Shown one piece after another: positions 19,293 to 25,041 of a DNA stretch of 25,041 nt (the first letter of the stretch is position 1; the number at the start of each line of letters is the position of its first letter). The translations under genes were made by a program, and so were the position numbers. Source of the DNA: a virus; IMG/VR virus record IMGVR_UViG_3300023184_000488, positions 1 through 25,041 of that record; one strand, 5' to 3'. The notes under the pieces were generated by a model. It had not been told where the DNA came from and made no database searches. It saw only the letters and a list, made by a program, of their open reading frames with translations.

Positions 19293-21118
19293 TATGAACC
19301 TCTTCTTAAGTTTAATGATGATTCAGACCTATTCAAAGCTAATACTAAATCATTACCTCTTAATACAAATTGACCATTATTATCAGATGTTTGATTTGTT
19401 TGTATAGTATTAATTGCGTTAGTCGCTTGAGAAGCATCTGCACCAGCACTACCTCCTCCACCAAATAAAGCAGAGCCAAGCCCCATACCACCTGCTACTA
19501 AATTGCCAAAAGTAGCTAATCCCTTACCTGGTTGTATTAAACCAGGTATCAAAGACATAATAGCTACAGCTATTGCTGCTGTAATAGCAACCTTTACTAA
19601 TTTCTTAATAATATCTTGGAATGCTTTAGTTAAAACCTCCCCAATATTAGCACCTTTTTCTAATAATAAATCTAAAGCTGGGCCTAAGGCATTCATTATA
19701 CCTATGCCTATTTTAACAGTTTGAGCCATTAATTCTTCAGCATTTTTTAAAGCTGCTTTATTTTGGTCTTGAACTAGGTTTGTGACTGCTTTTGAATATT
19801 CAATTAACCCAAGTGATCCATCTTTATAAGCAGCATCTAAACTAGCTCTCATATTTTCTTGAGCTACTTTAATTTTTTCATAACTGCCTTGTGCTTCACT
19901 TACTTCTGTTTGATATTTTTCTTTAATTACATTTAAAGTAATTGCAGAAGTTTCTTTAATATTTTTAAGCTGAAAAGCTAAAGCATCTTGTTGTTCTTTT
20001 TCTGCATTTTTAATATCTTGCTCATAACTATCTGCAATAGGAGATGTTGCTTGGTTCATACTCAAAGCAACTCTTTTATCAAATGCAGATTTAAACTTAG
20101 CTTGTGCTTTAAGATTATCTTTATATAACTTAGTAGCAGCAGCAGCCTTCTTTTTATCATCATTAGGCCCTAAATCTAAAGTATTAGCTGTAGTCTTTTC
20201 GTACAAACCACCAAGTCTATTTAACTCTATATCTAATTTCCCTATTTCTCCTTTTATTAAATTTTCTTTTTCTCTAATATCAAATAAAGTAAAATCTAAA
20301 TATCCTTTTAATGCTTTGCCTTTATATCCGTGAGATGTAGCTAAAGCAATATCGCTTTGCATCCTCTTTGTCTTCTGTAATGCCAATTGAAATAGCTCTT
20401 CTTCTTTAATAAACTTATCAGATGATATTGTATTAATTTTACCAGCAATAGCAGTAGCTTTAGCTCTTTCGATTATAGCAAATTTTACCTTATCTACGGC
20501 ACTTGATACATTGCCATTAAGAATTTGCTCTTGTGTTAAATTACCAAAATATGAAGGGTATTGATCTTGTAATAATTTTACTGCTTTTAGCCTTTTGCTC
20601 ATTGAAAGCTCTTGATTACTAGCAGCAGATGTTAAGGCATTAATCTTAGCAATTTCTTCACCAGCACTACCCATTGCTGTTTTTATACTTTCTGAGTATT
20701 CTTTATTAGCTTTTGTTAAAGCTTCAGTAGCATTCTTCATTTTAAAGAACCCTTGATCCCATAAAGTCACTAATGCAATAATTGCTGAACCAACAAGATA
20801 TATAGGCCCTGCTAAACCAGCAATTCCACCTAAAAGAGCAGGTAAGTTATTTTGAATACCTCTAAAACCATAAGGTAAATCTTGTATTACTAAAGCAAAG
20901 TTTGTCCATTGTTGATTAGACTTTTTAATAGACCCACCTGATTTATTCATCTTATCAGCAGTCTTATCTATTTCATTGCCTAATGTTTTTAATTGAGCTT
21001 GAGTTTCTTTTGAACTAGCTTCTATTCCTTTTAGATATTCAGCAAACTTCTTAGCTGATGCAGGAACATTTCCTAAATCAAAGTCGAACTCAATTTTCAC
21101 CATCTGATTATCTGCCAT
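19292..21118 (-). CDS. Tail tape measure protein
   Basis: At 608 residues this sets tail length; at about 1.5 angstrom per residue it predicts a tail near 90 nm. The N-terminus is coiled coil (KGIEASSKETQAQLKTLGNEIDKTADK). DLPYGFRGIQNNLPALLGG (81-99) precedes a hydrophobic segment (LAGPIYLVGSAIIALVTLW, 102-120). A long Lys/Gln/Ala-rich helical middle follows, then a second hydrophobic segment (VAITAAIAVAIMSLIPGL, about 510-527) and a Gly/Ala-rich end. The membrane segments may form the DNA channel at injection. It follows the chaperone pair G/GT, as in most siphoviruses. Confidence 0.9.
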   Translation of the reverse strand: MADNQMVKIEFDFDLGNVPASAKKFAEYLKGIEASSKETQAQLKTLGNEIDKTADKMNKSGGSIKKSNQQWTNFALVIQDLPYGFRGIQNNLPALLGGIAGLAGPIYLVGSAIIALVTLWDQGFFKMKNATEALTKANKEYSESIKTAMGSAGEEIAKINALTSAASNQELSMSKRLKAVKLLQDQYPSYFGNLTQEQILNGNVSSAVDKVKFAIIERAKATAIAGKINTISSDKFIKEEELFQLALQKTKRMQSDIALATSHGYKGKALKGYLDFTLFDIREKENLIKGEIGKLDIELNRLGGLYEKTTANTLDLGPNDDKKKAAAATKLYKDNLKAQAKFKSAFDKRVALSMNQATSPIADSYEQDIKNAEKEQQDALAFQLKNIKETSAITLNVIKEKYQTEVSEAQGSYEKIKVAQENMRASLDAAYKDGSLGLIEYSKAVTNLVQDQNKAALKNAEELMAQTVKIGIGIMNALGPALDLLLEKGANIGEVLTKAFQDIIKKLVKVAITAAIAVAIMSLIPGLIQPGKGLATFGNLVAGGMGLGSALFGGGGSAGADASQATNAINTIQTNQTSDNNGQFVLRGNDLVLALNRSESSLNLRRGS

Positions 21119-21130
21119 TATCCTATAAGT

Positions 21131-21439
21131 TTATATATGTCCATATTTTTTAAGTACTTTCTCTAATTCTTCTTTATCCATTATTCTAGGCTTTACAAAG
21201 TTACGATTATCACAATCTAACTCAATTAAGTCTTGTGGTTTTACTTTCTTCCCTTTCGGTAATTGGATATTAACTAAGACTGTTGTCTGCCATCTAGTTC
21301 TAATCCATTGTTGCTCTTCCTCGTGCCTATAACCATACCAAATAAAATCTAATTCAGCCATAGTCATCTCCCAAAACAAATGGGGAAGCACTTTGCACTC
21401 CCCCATTGTATATTTCTCTATGTCAATCCACTCTAATTT
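21131..21439 (-). CDS. Tail assembly chaperone T portion, made as a -1 frameshift fusion (GT)
   Basis: This frame is open from the A9 run (21445-21437) through the ATG at 21406 to a stop at 21131. Reading the A9 with a -1 slip from the upstream gene continues as K-L-E-W-I-D-I-E-K-Y-T and then MGECKVLPHLFWEM without interruption. The fusion would be about 224 residues. The T part is rich in Trp and charged residues (LDFIWYGYRHEEEQQWIRTRWQ). The ATG at 21406 is a poor independent start and lies inside the open frame. The GT protein should bind the tape measure and the tail subunits during assembly. Confidence 0.75.
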   Translation of the reverse strand, partial: KLEWIDIEKYTMGECKVLPHLFWEMTMAELDFIWYGYRHEEEQQWIRTRWQTTVLVNIQLPKGKKVKPQDLIELDCDNRNFVKPRIMDKEELEKVLKKYGHI

Positions 21440-21804
21440 TTTTTTACTCCATCCTTTTTACTTGACTTTGTTGGGGCTACTTCTATACCGCTTTGCATAC
21501 TTTCTGATAATGCTGACATTACTTCCTGGAATTTATGACTTCCCATTCCTCCCATATCATCTACCCAATCACAAACTTCTATTTCAGTAAAGGTTGGTGT
21601 TATACCTTGCGAGTATAATGGATATTCAGCAGCAGCTTTCAATAAGTTTATAATAGCGTCTAAAGATGCTTGTCCACTTAAAGCCTCTCCTATTTCAGAA
21701 GGCCCTATGCCTTGTAATTGACAGAATCTTTTAAGACTCCAGGTACAAAAACGCATCGGTATCTTCTTTCCATCGGAAAGAGTTAATTCAAATTGTCCTC
21801 TCAT
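21433..21804 (-). CDS. Tail assembly chaperone G
   Basis: A 123-residue gpG-type chaperone between the major tail protein and the tape measure. It begins with a strand (GQFELTLSDGKKIPMRFC), then a helical domain (TWSLKRFCQLQGIGPSEIGEALS), matching the small tail-chaperone fold, and ends in a basic tail (KSSKKDGVKKN). Its stop TAG follows the A9 slippery run directly, so most ribosomes make G and a minority shift -1 to make GT. Confidence 0.8.
   Translation of the reverse strand: MRGQFELTLSDGKKIPMRFCTWSLKRFCQLQGIGPSEIGEALSGQASLDAIINLLKAAAEYPLYSQGITPTFTEIEVCDWVDDMGGMGSHKFQEVMSALSESMQSGIEVAPTKSSKKDGVKKN
21437..21445 (-). promoter_or_regulatory. Programmed -1 ribosomal frameshift site (A9)
   Basis: The - strand reads GGA GTA AAA AAA AAT TAG. 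The in-frame heptamer A AAA AAA (21445-21439) is an ideal X XXY YYZ slip site, six bases before the zero-frame stop. A slip of -1 joins the 21433-21804 and 21131-21439 frames. The site is exactly where siphoviruses place the G/GT shift, between major tail and tape-measure genes. Confidence 0.8.
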
Positions 21805-21827
21805 TTTGGTTTATTTTTGGTTGGTTA

Positions 21828-22283
21828 TTATGCGTTGGTAGCGATAGTTAATACTCCTGTTCCTACGAAAGATACTGAGTAAGTAACTGGATTCTCCATA
21901 TCAGCAGTCAAATCTACACTCTCAATAAATGCTGAACCTGAATAAATCACATCACCTGAAACTGGAGTTATACCACCTACTGTTGAATTATCTACTGTAG
22001 TAAATTTAACTGTAACAGCAGTTCTAGCTATTGCTAAAGCATTTAATTCAGCTGTAGTTACATAAGTAGCAACTGTACCAGGTACTACTGTAGCTAAACC
22101 ATCAGTTGTTAAAGACCAAGACTTTTGACCACCAATATGTTCAGCCCAACCTAAACTTTGTTTAGTAGATGAATCTGGAGTGTCTACAGCCAAGCTTAAA
22201 GAACAAGAAGTAGCATATCCTATTACTTCAGTTCCAATTAGAACTACTAATGAAGTTCCGTTAAAAATCCCTGTTGTTGCCAT
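21828..22283 (-). CDS. Major tail (tube) protein
   Basis: A 151-residue tube protein of the TP901-1/Phage_tail_2 style: FNGTSLVVLIGTEVIGYATS, then SLSLAVDTPDSSTKQSLGWAEHIGG, KSWSLTTDGLATV, VTVKFTTVDN, and GSAFIESVDLTADMENPVTYSVSFVGTGVL. The last motif, 'SGSAfIesvdltadmenpvtYsvsF.GtG', is highly characteristic. Hexameric rings stack to form the tail tube. Its partner gene upstream is the tail terminator and downstream are the G/GT chaperones. A paralogue of it lies at 16465-17367. Confidence 0.85.
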   Translation of the reverse strand: MATTGIFNGTSLVVLIGTEVIGYATSCSLSLAVDTPDSSTKQSLGWAEHIGGQKSWSLTTDGLATVVPGTVATYVTTAELNALAIARTAVTVKFTTVDNSTVGGITPVSGDVIYSGSAFIESVDLTADMENPVTYSVSFVGTGVLTIATNA

Positions 22284-22304
22284 TTTATTTTATTTTATTT
22301 TATA

Positions 22305-22733
22305 TTATGTTAATTGATTCACGAAATGATCCATTGTTATCACTCTTCTGAAAACATAAGCTTCATTCACATAGTCAAAGGTAGCAATATTACTGCCAAC
22401 CTTTCTAGTAACTATTTTAAAATCAGGTGCTGTATTTGGGTAGAGAGGAGGATAAACACCAACAATATTTAAAAATTCATTAGTGTAAGTATCAACAGTC
22501 TTTTGCCCTACTTCTCCTGCTTTAAAAGTTCTATAAACTATGTCAAATTGAATGGTAACATCAAAACCGAAACTTTGTTTGTTGCTATTCTCTGCTTGTG
22601 TCTGACTACTGATAATCAAATAAGGTGGTTCTACAGTATCAGGTGCAATGGTATCATAAACACCTAATGAATAAGAAGCCGATGTAAGCTTATCTATATA
22701 AGCTTTCCTTAGTGTATATCCGCAGTCCTTCAT
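22305..22733 (-). CDS. Tail terminator / completion protein (DUF3168-like)
   Basis: A 142-residue protein with LRKAYIDKLTSA at the N-terminus, PPYLIISSQTQAENSNKQSFGFDVTIQFDIV, and a late VNEAYVFRRVITMDHFV, in line with the DUF3168-like tail completion family that caps the tube at the head side. Its position between the gp10-like gene and the major tail gene is the standard one. The ATG stands directly behind TAAATTTGTAAAAA, so the transcript from this box would be leaderless or nearly so. Confidence 0.75.
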   Translation of the reverse strand: MKDCGYTLRKAYIDKLTSASYSLGVYDTIAPDTVEPPYLIISSQTQAENSNKQSFGFDVTIQFDIVYRTFKAGEVGQKTVDTYTNEFLNIVGVYPPLYPNTAPDFKIVTRKVGSNIATFDYVNEAYVFRRVITMDHFVNQLT

Positions 22734-22739
22734 TTTTTA

Positions 22740-22747
22740 CAAATTTA
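22740..22747 (-). promoter_or_regulatory. Promoter-like box (TAAATTTG) before the tail terminator gene
   Basis: On the - strand TAAATTTGTAAAAAATG: the box is separated from the start codon by only six bases. It could be a -7 element giving a leaderless mRNA, or a translation-enhancing A-rich leader. No -33 element was identified. Confidence 0.4.
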
Positions 22748-22758
22748 ACGAAATATAT

Positions 22759-23208
22759 TTATATCCTTATTTTCTTAATCTTGTTAACCATCTTGCCTAA
22801 AACTTCGCTGTATGAATTAAACATATATGGTCTATAAGGCATTCCTATAAACTTTTTATTTTTCTTAAAAGACAATGCATAACCTTCTAAATCATTCATA
22901 TTAATATTTGGGTAAACAGGTATTCCAAACCCCATATCTCCTGTACCAAATTCTACATAGGCAGCATATCTTGTATCAGCATAAACTGATGCTCCTATTC
23001 CTTGCTTATAAATACTATAACCTATTGAATTTTTGAGAGTTCCACCATTTCTTTTAGCAACTGGTACTTTTGCTTTTGCTGCATTAGCTATTTCCTTTAC
23101 GGAATCATTTATAATCTTTGTAGATTCTTCAGCTACTTTTTTAGGTGCATTATTAATCTTTCTAATAATGGCATCTACACCAGTAATCTTAGCATTAAAA
23201 GTAGCCAT
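22759..23208 (-). CDS. HK97 gp10-like minor tail/neck protein
   Basis: A 149-residue protein of the HK97-gp10 family. The N-terminal helix (VDAIIRKINNAPKKVAEESTKIINDSVKEIANAAKAKVPV) and the core RNGGTLKNSIGYSIY, followed by YAAYVEFGTG, give the family hallmark 'tG.L..SI......g....v.....YA.yvE.GT'. The end GMPYRPYMFNSY also fits ('p..PfmrpA'). It joins neck and tail tube. It shares a base with the stop of the adaptor gene upstream and precedes the tail terminator. Confidence 0.85.
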   Translation of the reverse strand: MATFNAKITGVDAIIRKINNAPKKVAEESTKIINDSVKEIANAAKAKVPVAKRNGGTLKNSIGYSIYKQGIGASVYADTRYAAYVEFGTGDMGFGIPVYPNINMNDLEGYALSFKKNKKFIGMPYRPYMFNSYSEVLGKMVNKIKKIRI

Positions 23209-23528
23209 TACTTAAGAGTTGAACAACCGATTAAATAATATTTGTTTAAATCTTCTTCGTTTATAATAGAATTAATTAGATAAGTTCTTGATTTCCAAGT
23301 AATTACAAGAGCATTAGTAAATGTTTTACTAGTAGTATATCTAATTCTGAAGGTGATTGAATCATTCAAGCTATCTCTACCTGTTATATTAGTCTTAGAA
23401 TTTGTATTAGAGACAATTTGAGCCCAGCAAGTGTAATAAGCAACAAGTGTGTTCACAAAGCCACCAGCACTATCAGAAACGCTTGTTTTAGTATTAAAGG
23501 TGATTCTATTTCTTAATTGTTCTATCAT
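23208..23528 (-). CDS. Head-tail adaptor (SPP1 gp16 / phage_H_T_join type)
   Basis: A 106-residue protein: LRNRITFNTKTSVSDSAGGFVNTLVAYYTCWAQIV at the N-terminus and FRIRYTTSKTFTNALVITWKSRTYLINSIINEED after it. 'L..ri....................W..i' and 'f.iRy........i.w.g..y.I..i' is the stopper/adaptor pattern. It closes the connector beneath the gp6/gp15-like ring and opens for DNA passage. It overlaps the connector gene by 1 nt. Confidence 0.8.
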   Translation of the reverse strand: MIEQLRNRITFNTKTSVSDSAGGFVNTLVAYYTCWAQIVSNTNSKTNITGRDSLNDSITFRIRYTTSKTFTNALVITWKSRTYLINSIINEEDLNKYYLIGCSTLK

Positions 23529-24073
23529 TAAATAAAGATATTAATGCGTTTAAATGGCCTCATAAGCTCATAGGCTGTCATTAAATTGGCACTTGGCTTA
23601 CTTGATTCAACACTTGATTCTCTGTACTCGTATAGGTCAGATAATAGCTTGTAAACAGCAGTCTTCATACTTGAAGGAACGTCATTATACCCACAAGTAT
23701 ATGTAAATCTAAATTCCATAGAATAAAAACCAACAGGAACTATTTTCATTGTGTTTATGCCTATAGCTATATAATCTGATTCGCCTAATTCAACCCAATC
23801 CGATCCGCTTAAATACTCCACATCTAATACCGTTCCTATAGGGCAATATGGTAATTCTATTAACTCATCAACATACGCAATAACTTGTAGTGTTCTAGGT
23901 GTCATTGCCACCCCAGCATATTGCTCAAGTCTTACTCTAGCACTTGTAATTAAAGCTTCAATTAAATCATCATCCTCATTGTAATCTACCCTTAAATAAT
24001 TTTTAGCCTCAGCTAATGTTATCGGCTCTGTAATCGTATCCGATAAAACAGCTATATCTCTTACTATCTGCAT
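23528..24073 (-). CDS. Head-tail connector (gp6/gp15-like)
   Basis: A 181-residue mainly helical connector protein. ITLAEAKNYLRVDYNEDDDLIEALITSARVRLEQYAGVAMTPRTL is the typical N-terminal signature ('tlaeaK.hLRvd...dD.li..li.aA.e..E...g'), followed by ELPYCPIGTVLDVEYL and a C-terminal helix pair (VPSSMKTAVYKLLSDLYEYRES). It forms the ring docked on the portal. It is the first structural gene after the homing gene and has a TATTTTTGTAAAAA box upstream. Confidence 0.9.
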   Translation of the reverse strand: MQIVRDIAVLSDTITEPITLAEAKNYLRVDYNEDDDLIEALITSARVRLEQYAGVAMTPRTLQVIAYVDELIELPYCPIGTVLDVEYLSGSDWVELGESDYIAIGINTMKIVPVGFYSMEFRFTYTCGYNDVPSSMKTAVYKLLSDLYEYRESSVESSKPSANLMTAYELMRPFKRINIFI

Positions 24074-24088
24074 TATGCTTAATTTTTA

Positions 24089-24096
24089 CAAAAATA
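24089..24096 (-). promoter_or_regulatory. Promoter-like box (TATTTTTG) restarting the head-tail operon
   Basis: On the - strand TATTTTTGTAAAAATTAAGCATA precedes the connector ATG at 24073. It lies just after the stop of the homing gene, downstream of the terminator at 24809-24838, so a fresh promoter is expected here. No -33 element was recognised. Confidence 0.45.
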
Positions 24097-24097
24097 G

Positions 24098-24808
24098 CTA
24101 AAATTTAGTGTATGACCATTTAAAGCCTCCTGATGATGGAATCTTACCTAAAGCAGCAGAGCTTATGTTTTTTATACCTAAATATCTTTGAGCTTCAGAG
24201 ACATTTCTATATTCATCTATAAACATACCATTCATAGTATATTGGTAAACTACCCTTGATTTTCCGCTATTAAAACTTTGCTTGATTTTAGTAGCTTCTG
24301 ATGCTTTGGGCCTAAACTTACCTTTTTGATTTTGTGGTAGTTTAGCTATATGTTCAGCAGTAAACTTTTTGCCCTTATTTGATTCTGATATTCTTTTCTT
24401 AGTTTCTTCGCTATGTTTTTTACCCATAGCAGAATTTCTTAATTTGTCAATCCACACTTGGTCGAATATTCTTCCTTTTCTAGCTTCAGACATTTTAGCC
24501 TTTGATTCATCACTTATAAAACCACTTTTACCTTTGGCTTCGGTAAGTCTACAGTTAAGTCCATTCTCTCCAATAACATTATAAAAGTCTTGCCAATACC
24601 TTTCTCGTTCATTAAGATTATGTACTAAACATTCTTCAATTAGCACAATATGATGTGCATCATAACCATACTTTTGCAATGAATTGTAAATCCTTACTTG
24701 ATATGGCTTTGCACCATTCTTGTAATAGTTTTTTCTTTTAGTAAAATTGGTTGTTTGGCCAATGTAAATTTTGCCACTTGGGCTTGTGATTTTATATATA
24801 CCTATCAT
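24098..24808 (-). CDS. GIY-YIG homing endonuclease (NUMOD3, NUMOD1)
   Basis: A 236-residue free-standing homing nuclease. The GIY-YIG core has GIYKITSPSGKIYIGQT (3-19), a basic segment TKRKNYY with the catalytic-type Arg/Lys, the Glu in NERERYWQ (67-73), and Asn in GLNCRL (83-88). Two or three NUMOD3 copies (SDESKAKMSEARKGR, HSEETKKRISESNKGKKF, and TAEHIAKLPQNQKGKF) and a C-terminal NUMOD1 (VVYQYTMNGMFIDEYRNVSEAQRYLGI...GGFKWSY) bind DNA. It is inserted between the major capsid gene and the connector gene, a frequent target. Its ATG follows directly after the T6 tract of a terminator. Confidence 0.9.
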   Translation of the reverse strand: MIGIYKITSPSGKIYIGQTTNFTKRKNYYKNGAKPYQVRIYNSLQKYGYDAHHIVLIEECLVHNLNERERYWQDFYNVIGENGLNCRLTEAKGKSGFISDESKAKMSEARKGRIFDQVWIDKLRNSAMGKKHSEETKKRISESNKGKKFTAEHIAKLPQNQKGKFRPKASEATKIKQSFNSGKSRVVYQYTMNGMFIDEYRNVSEAQRYLGIKNISSAALGKIPSSGGFKWSYTKF

Positions 24809-24838
24809 AAAAAAGGGAGTAGCTTTTGAACTACTCCC
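24809..24838 (-). terminator. Terminator after the major capsid gene
   Basis: GGGAGTAG (24815-24822) pairs with CTACTCCC (24831-24838) around the 8-nt loop CTTTTGAA. On the - strand the stem is followed by T6 (complement of 24809-24814) and then directly by the homing gene ATG (24808). It should end the capsid transcript and keep the homing gene weakly expressed. Confidence 0.85.
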
Positions 24839-24868
24839 CTCAAAGATAGGATAATTATGTTATATTAC

Positions 24869-25041
24869 CTAAGCAACATTGCCAAAATCTCCGTACACAA
24901 ACGCACCATTGTAATAGATAGGGAATGCAATACGAGCCTCAACTCTTACAGTAATCATATTCTTTGTAAAGTTGTCAGCATCCATTTCAGAGAACTGAAC
25001 AGAGATACCTTGATTCTGCATAATTTGAGCACCCATAGCCC
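24869..25041 (-). CDS. Major capsid protein, C-terminal fragment
   Basis: The - strand frame entering from the right edge reads AMGAQIMQNQGISVQFSEMD, then ADNFTKNMITVRVEARIAFP, IYYNGAFVYGDFG and NVA before a TAG at 24869-24871. The run 'i.vqfse.d.dnF.kN.itVRvE.R.afpiy..gAfvygdf' is the end of an HK97-fold major capsid protein. The gene is cut by the window edge, so its length and start are not known. It is followed by a terminator, and portal/terminase genes are expected beyond. Confidence 0.8.
   Translation of the reverse strand, partial: AMGAQIMQNQGISVQFSEMDADNFTKNMITVRVEARIAFPIYYNGAFVYGDFGNVA

Noticed and set aside
21131-21406. Independent 91-residue gene starting at 21406
   Set aside because: The frame is open upstream to the A9 slip site and continues the G gene by a -1 shift, so the ATG is probably internal.
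1-25041. Lysogeny module or attachment site
   Set aside because: No integrase, excisionase or CI-like repressor was recognised and no repeat resembling an att core was seen. The rest of the genome is not visible, so temperate life cannot be excluded.

Overview
This window is about 25 kb of a tailed double-stranded DNA phage or prophage (siphovirus layout) that very probably infects a member of the Bacteroidetes. GC content is low, roughly one third by eye. Genes start behind A/T-rich leaders with almost no Shine-Dalgarno sequences. Motifs matching the Bacteroidetes -7 promoter box (TAnnTTTG) recur upstream of genes. The 'GTGTVTSVG' tail-fibre style, the M15 endolysin and the small early proteins also fit phages of Flavobacteriia and relatives. 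No integrase or repressor is recognisable. Portal and terminase are absent and probably lie beyond the right edge, because the window ends inside the major capsid gene.

Left arm (about 1-10180, + strand): early and replication module. Small unknown genes lead into a stand-alone DnaA domain-IV protein, a possible recombination protein, a 37-residue membrane peptide, a NUMOD1-like protein and a DNA methyltransferase. A leader/attenuator-like element (4388-4483) precedes a winged-helix replication initiator that carries its own iterons, as lambda O does, and then DnaB helicase. After these come several candidate nucleases (a possible D...ExK protein, an HNH homing enzyme, a protein interrupted by it, VRR-NUC), a PAPS-reductase-like PP-loop enzyme, a GIY-YIG nuclease, a small protein with an SSB-like tail and a membrane protein. 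The arm ends in a strong terminator at 10151-10179.

Right arm (10186-25041, - strand): late module, read right to left. The order is major capsid C-terminus, terminator, GIY-YIG homing gene, head-tail connector, head-tail adaptor, gp10-like protein, tail terminator, major tail protein, tail assembly chaperones G/GT joined by a -1 frameshift at an A9 run, tape measure, tail-tip hub, a second tail-tube-like protein with an inserted beta-sandwich, an Ig/BppU-like protein, an 864-residue fibre and two small fibre-associated proteins. Lysis genes follow (spanin-like protein, two small membrane proteins, M15 peptidase), then a metallophosphoesterase and a terminator. A separate two-gene acidic/coiled unit with its own promoter-like box lies between that terminator and the convergence point.

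The most interesting items are the iteron origin inside the initiator gene, the leader-peptide/terminator element in front of it, the scar left where a homing gene split a nuclease-like gene, the transcriptionally insulated homing gene in the head module, and the tail-tube paralogue with an inserted domain.
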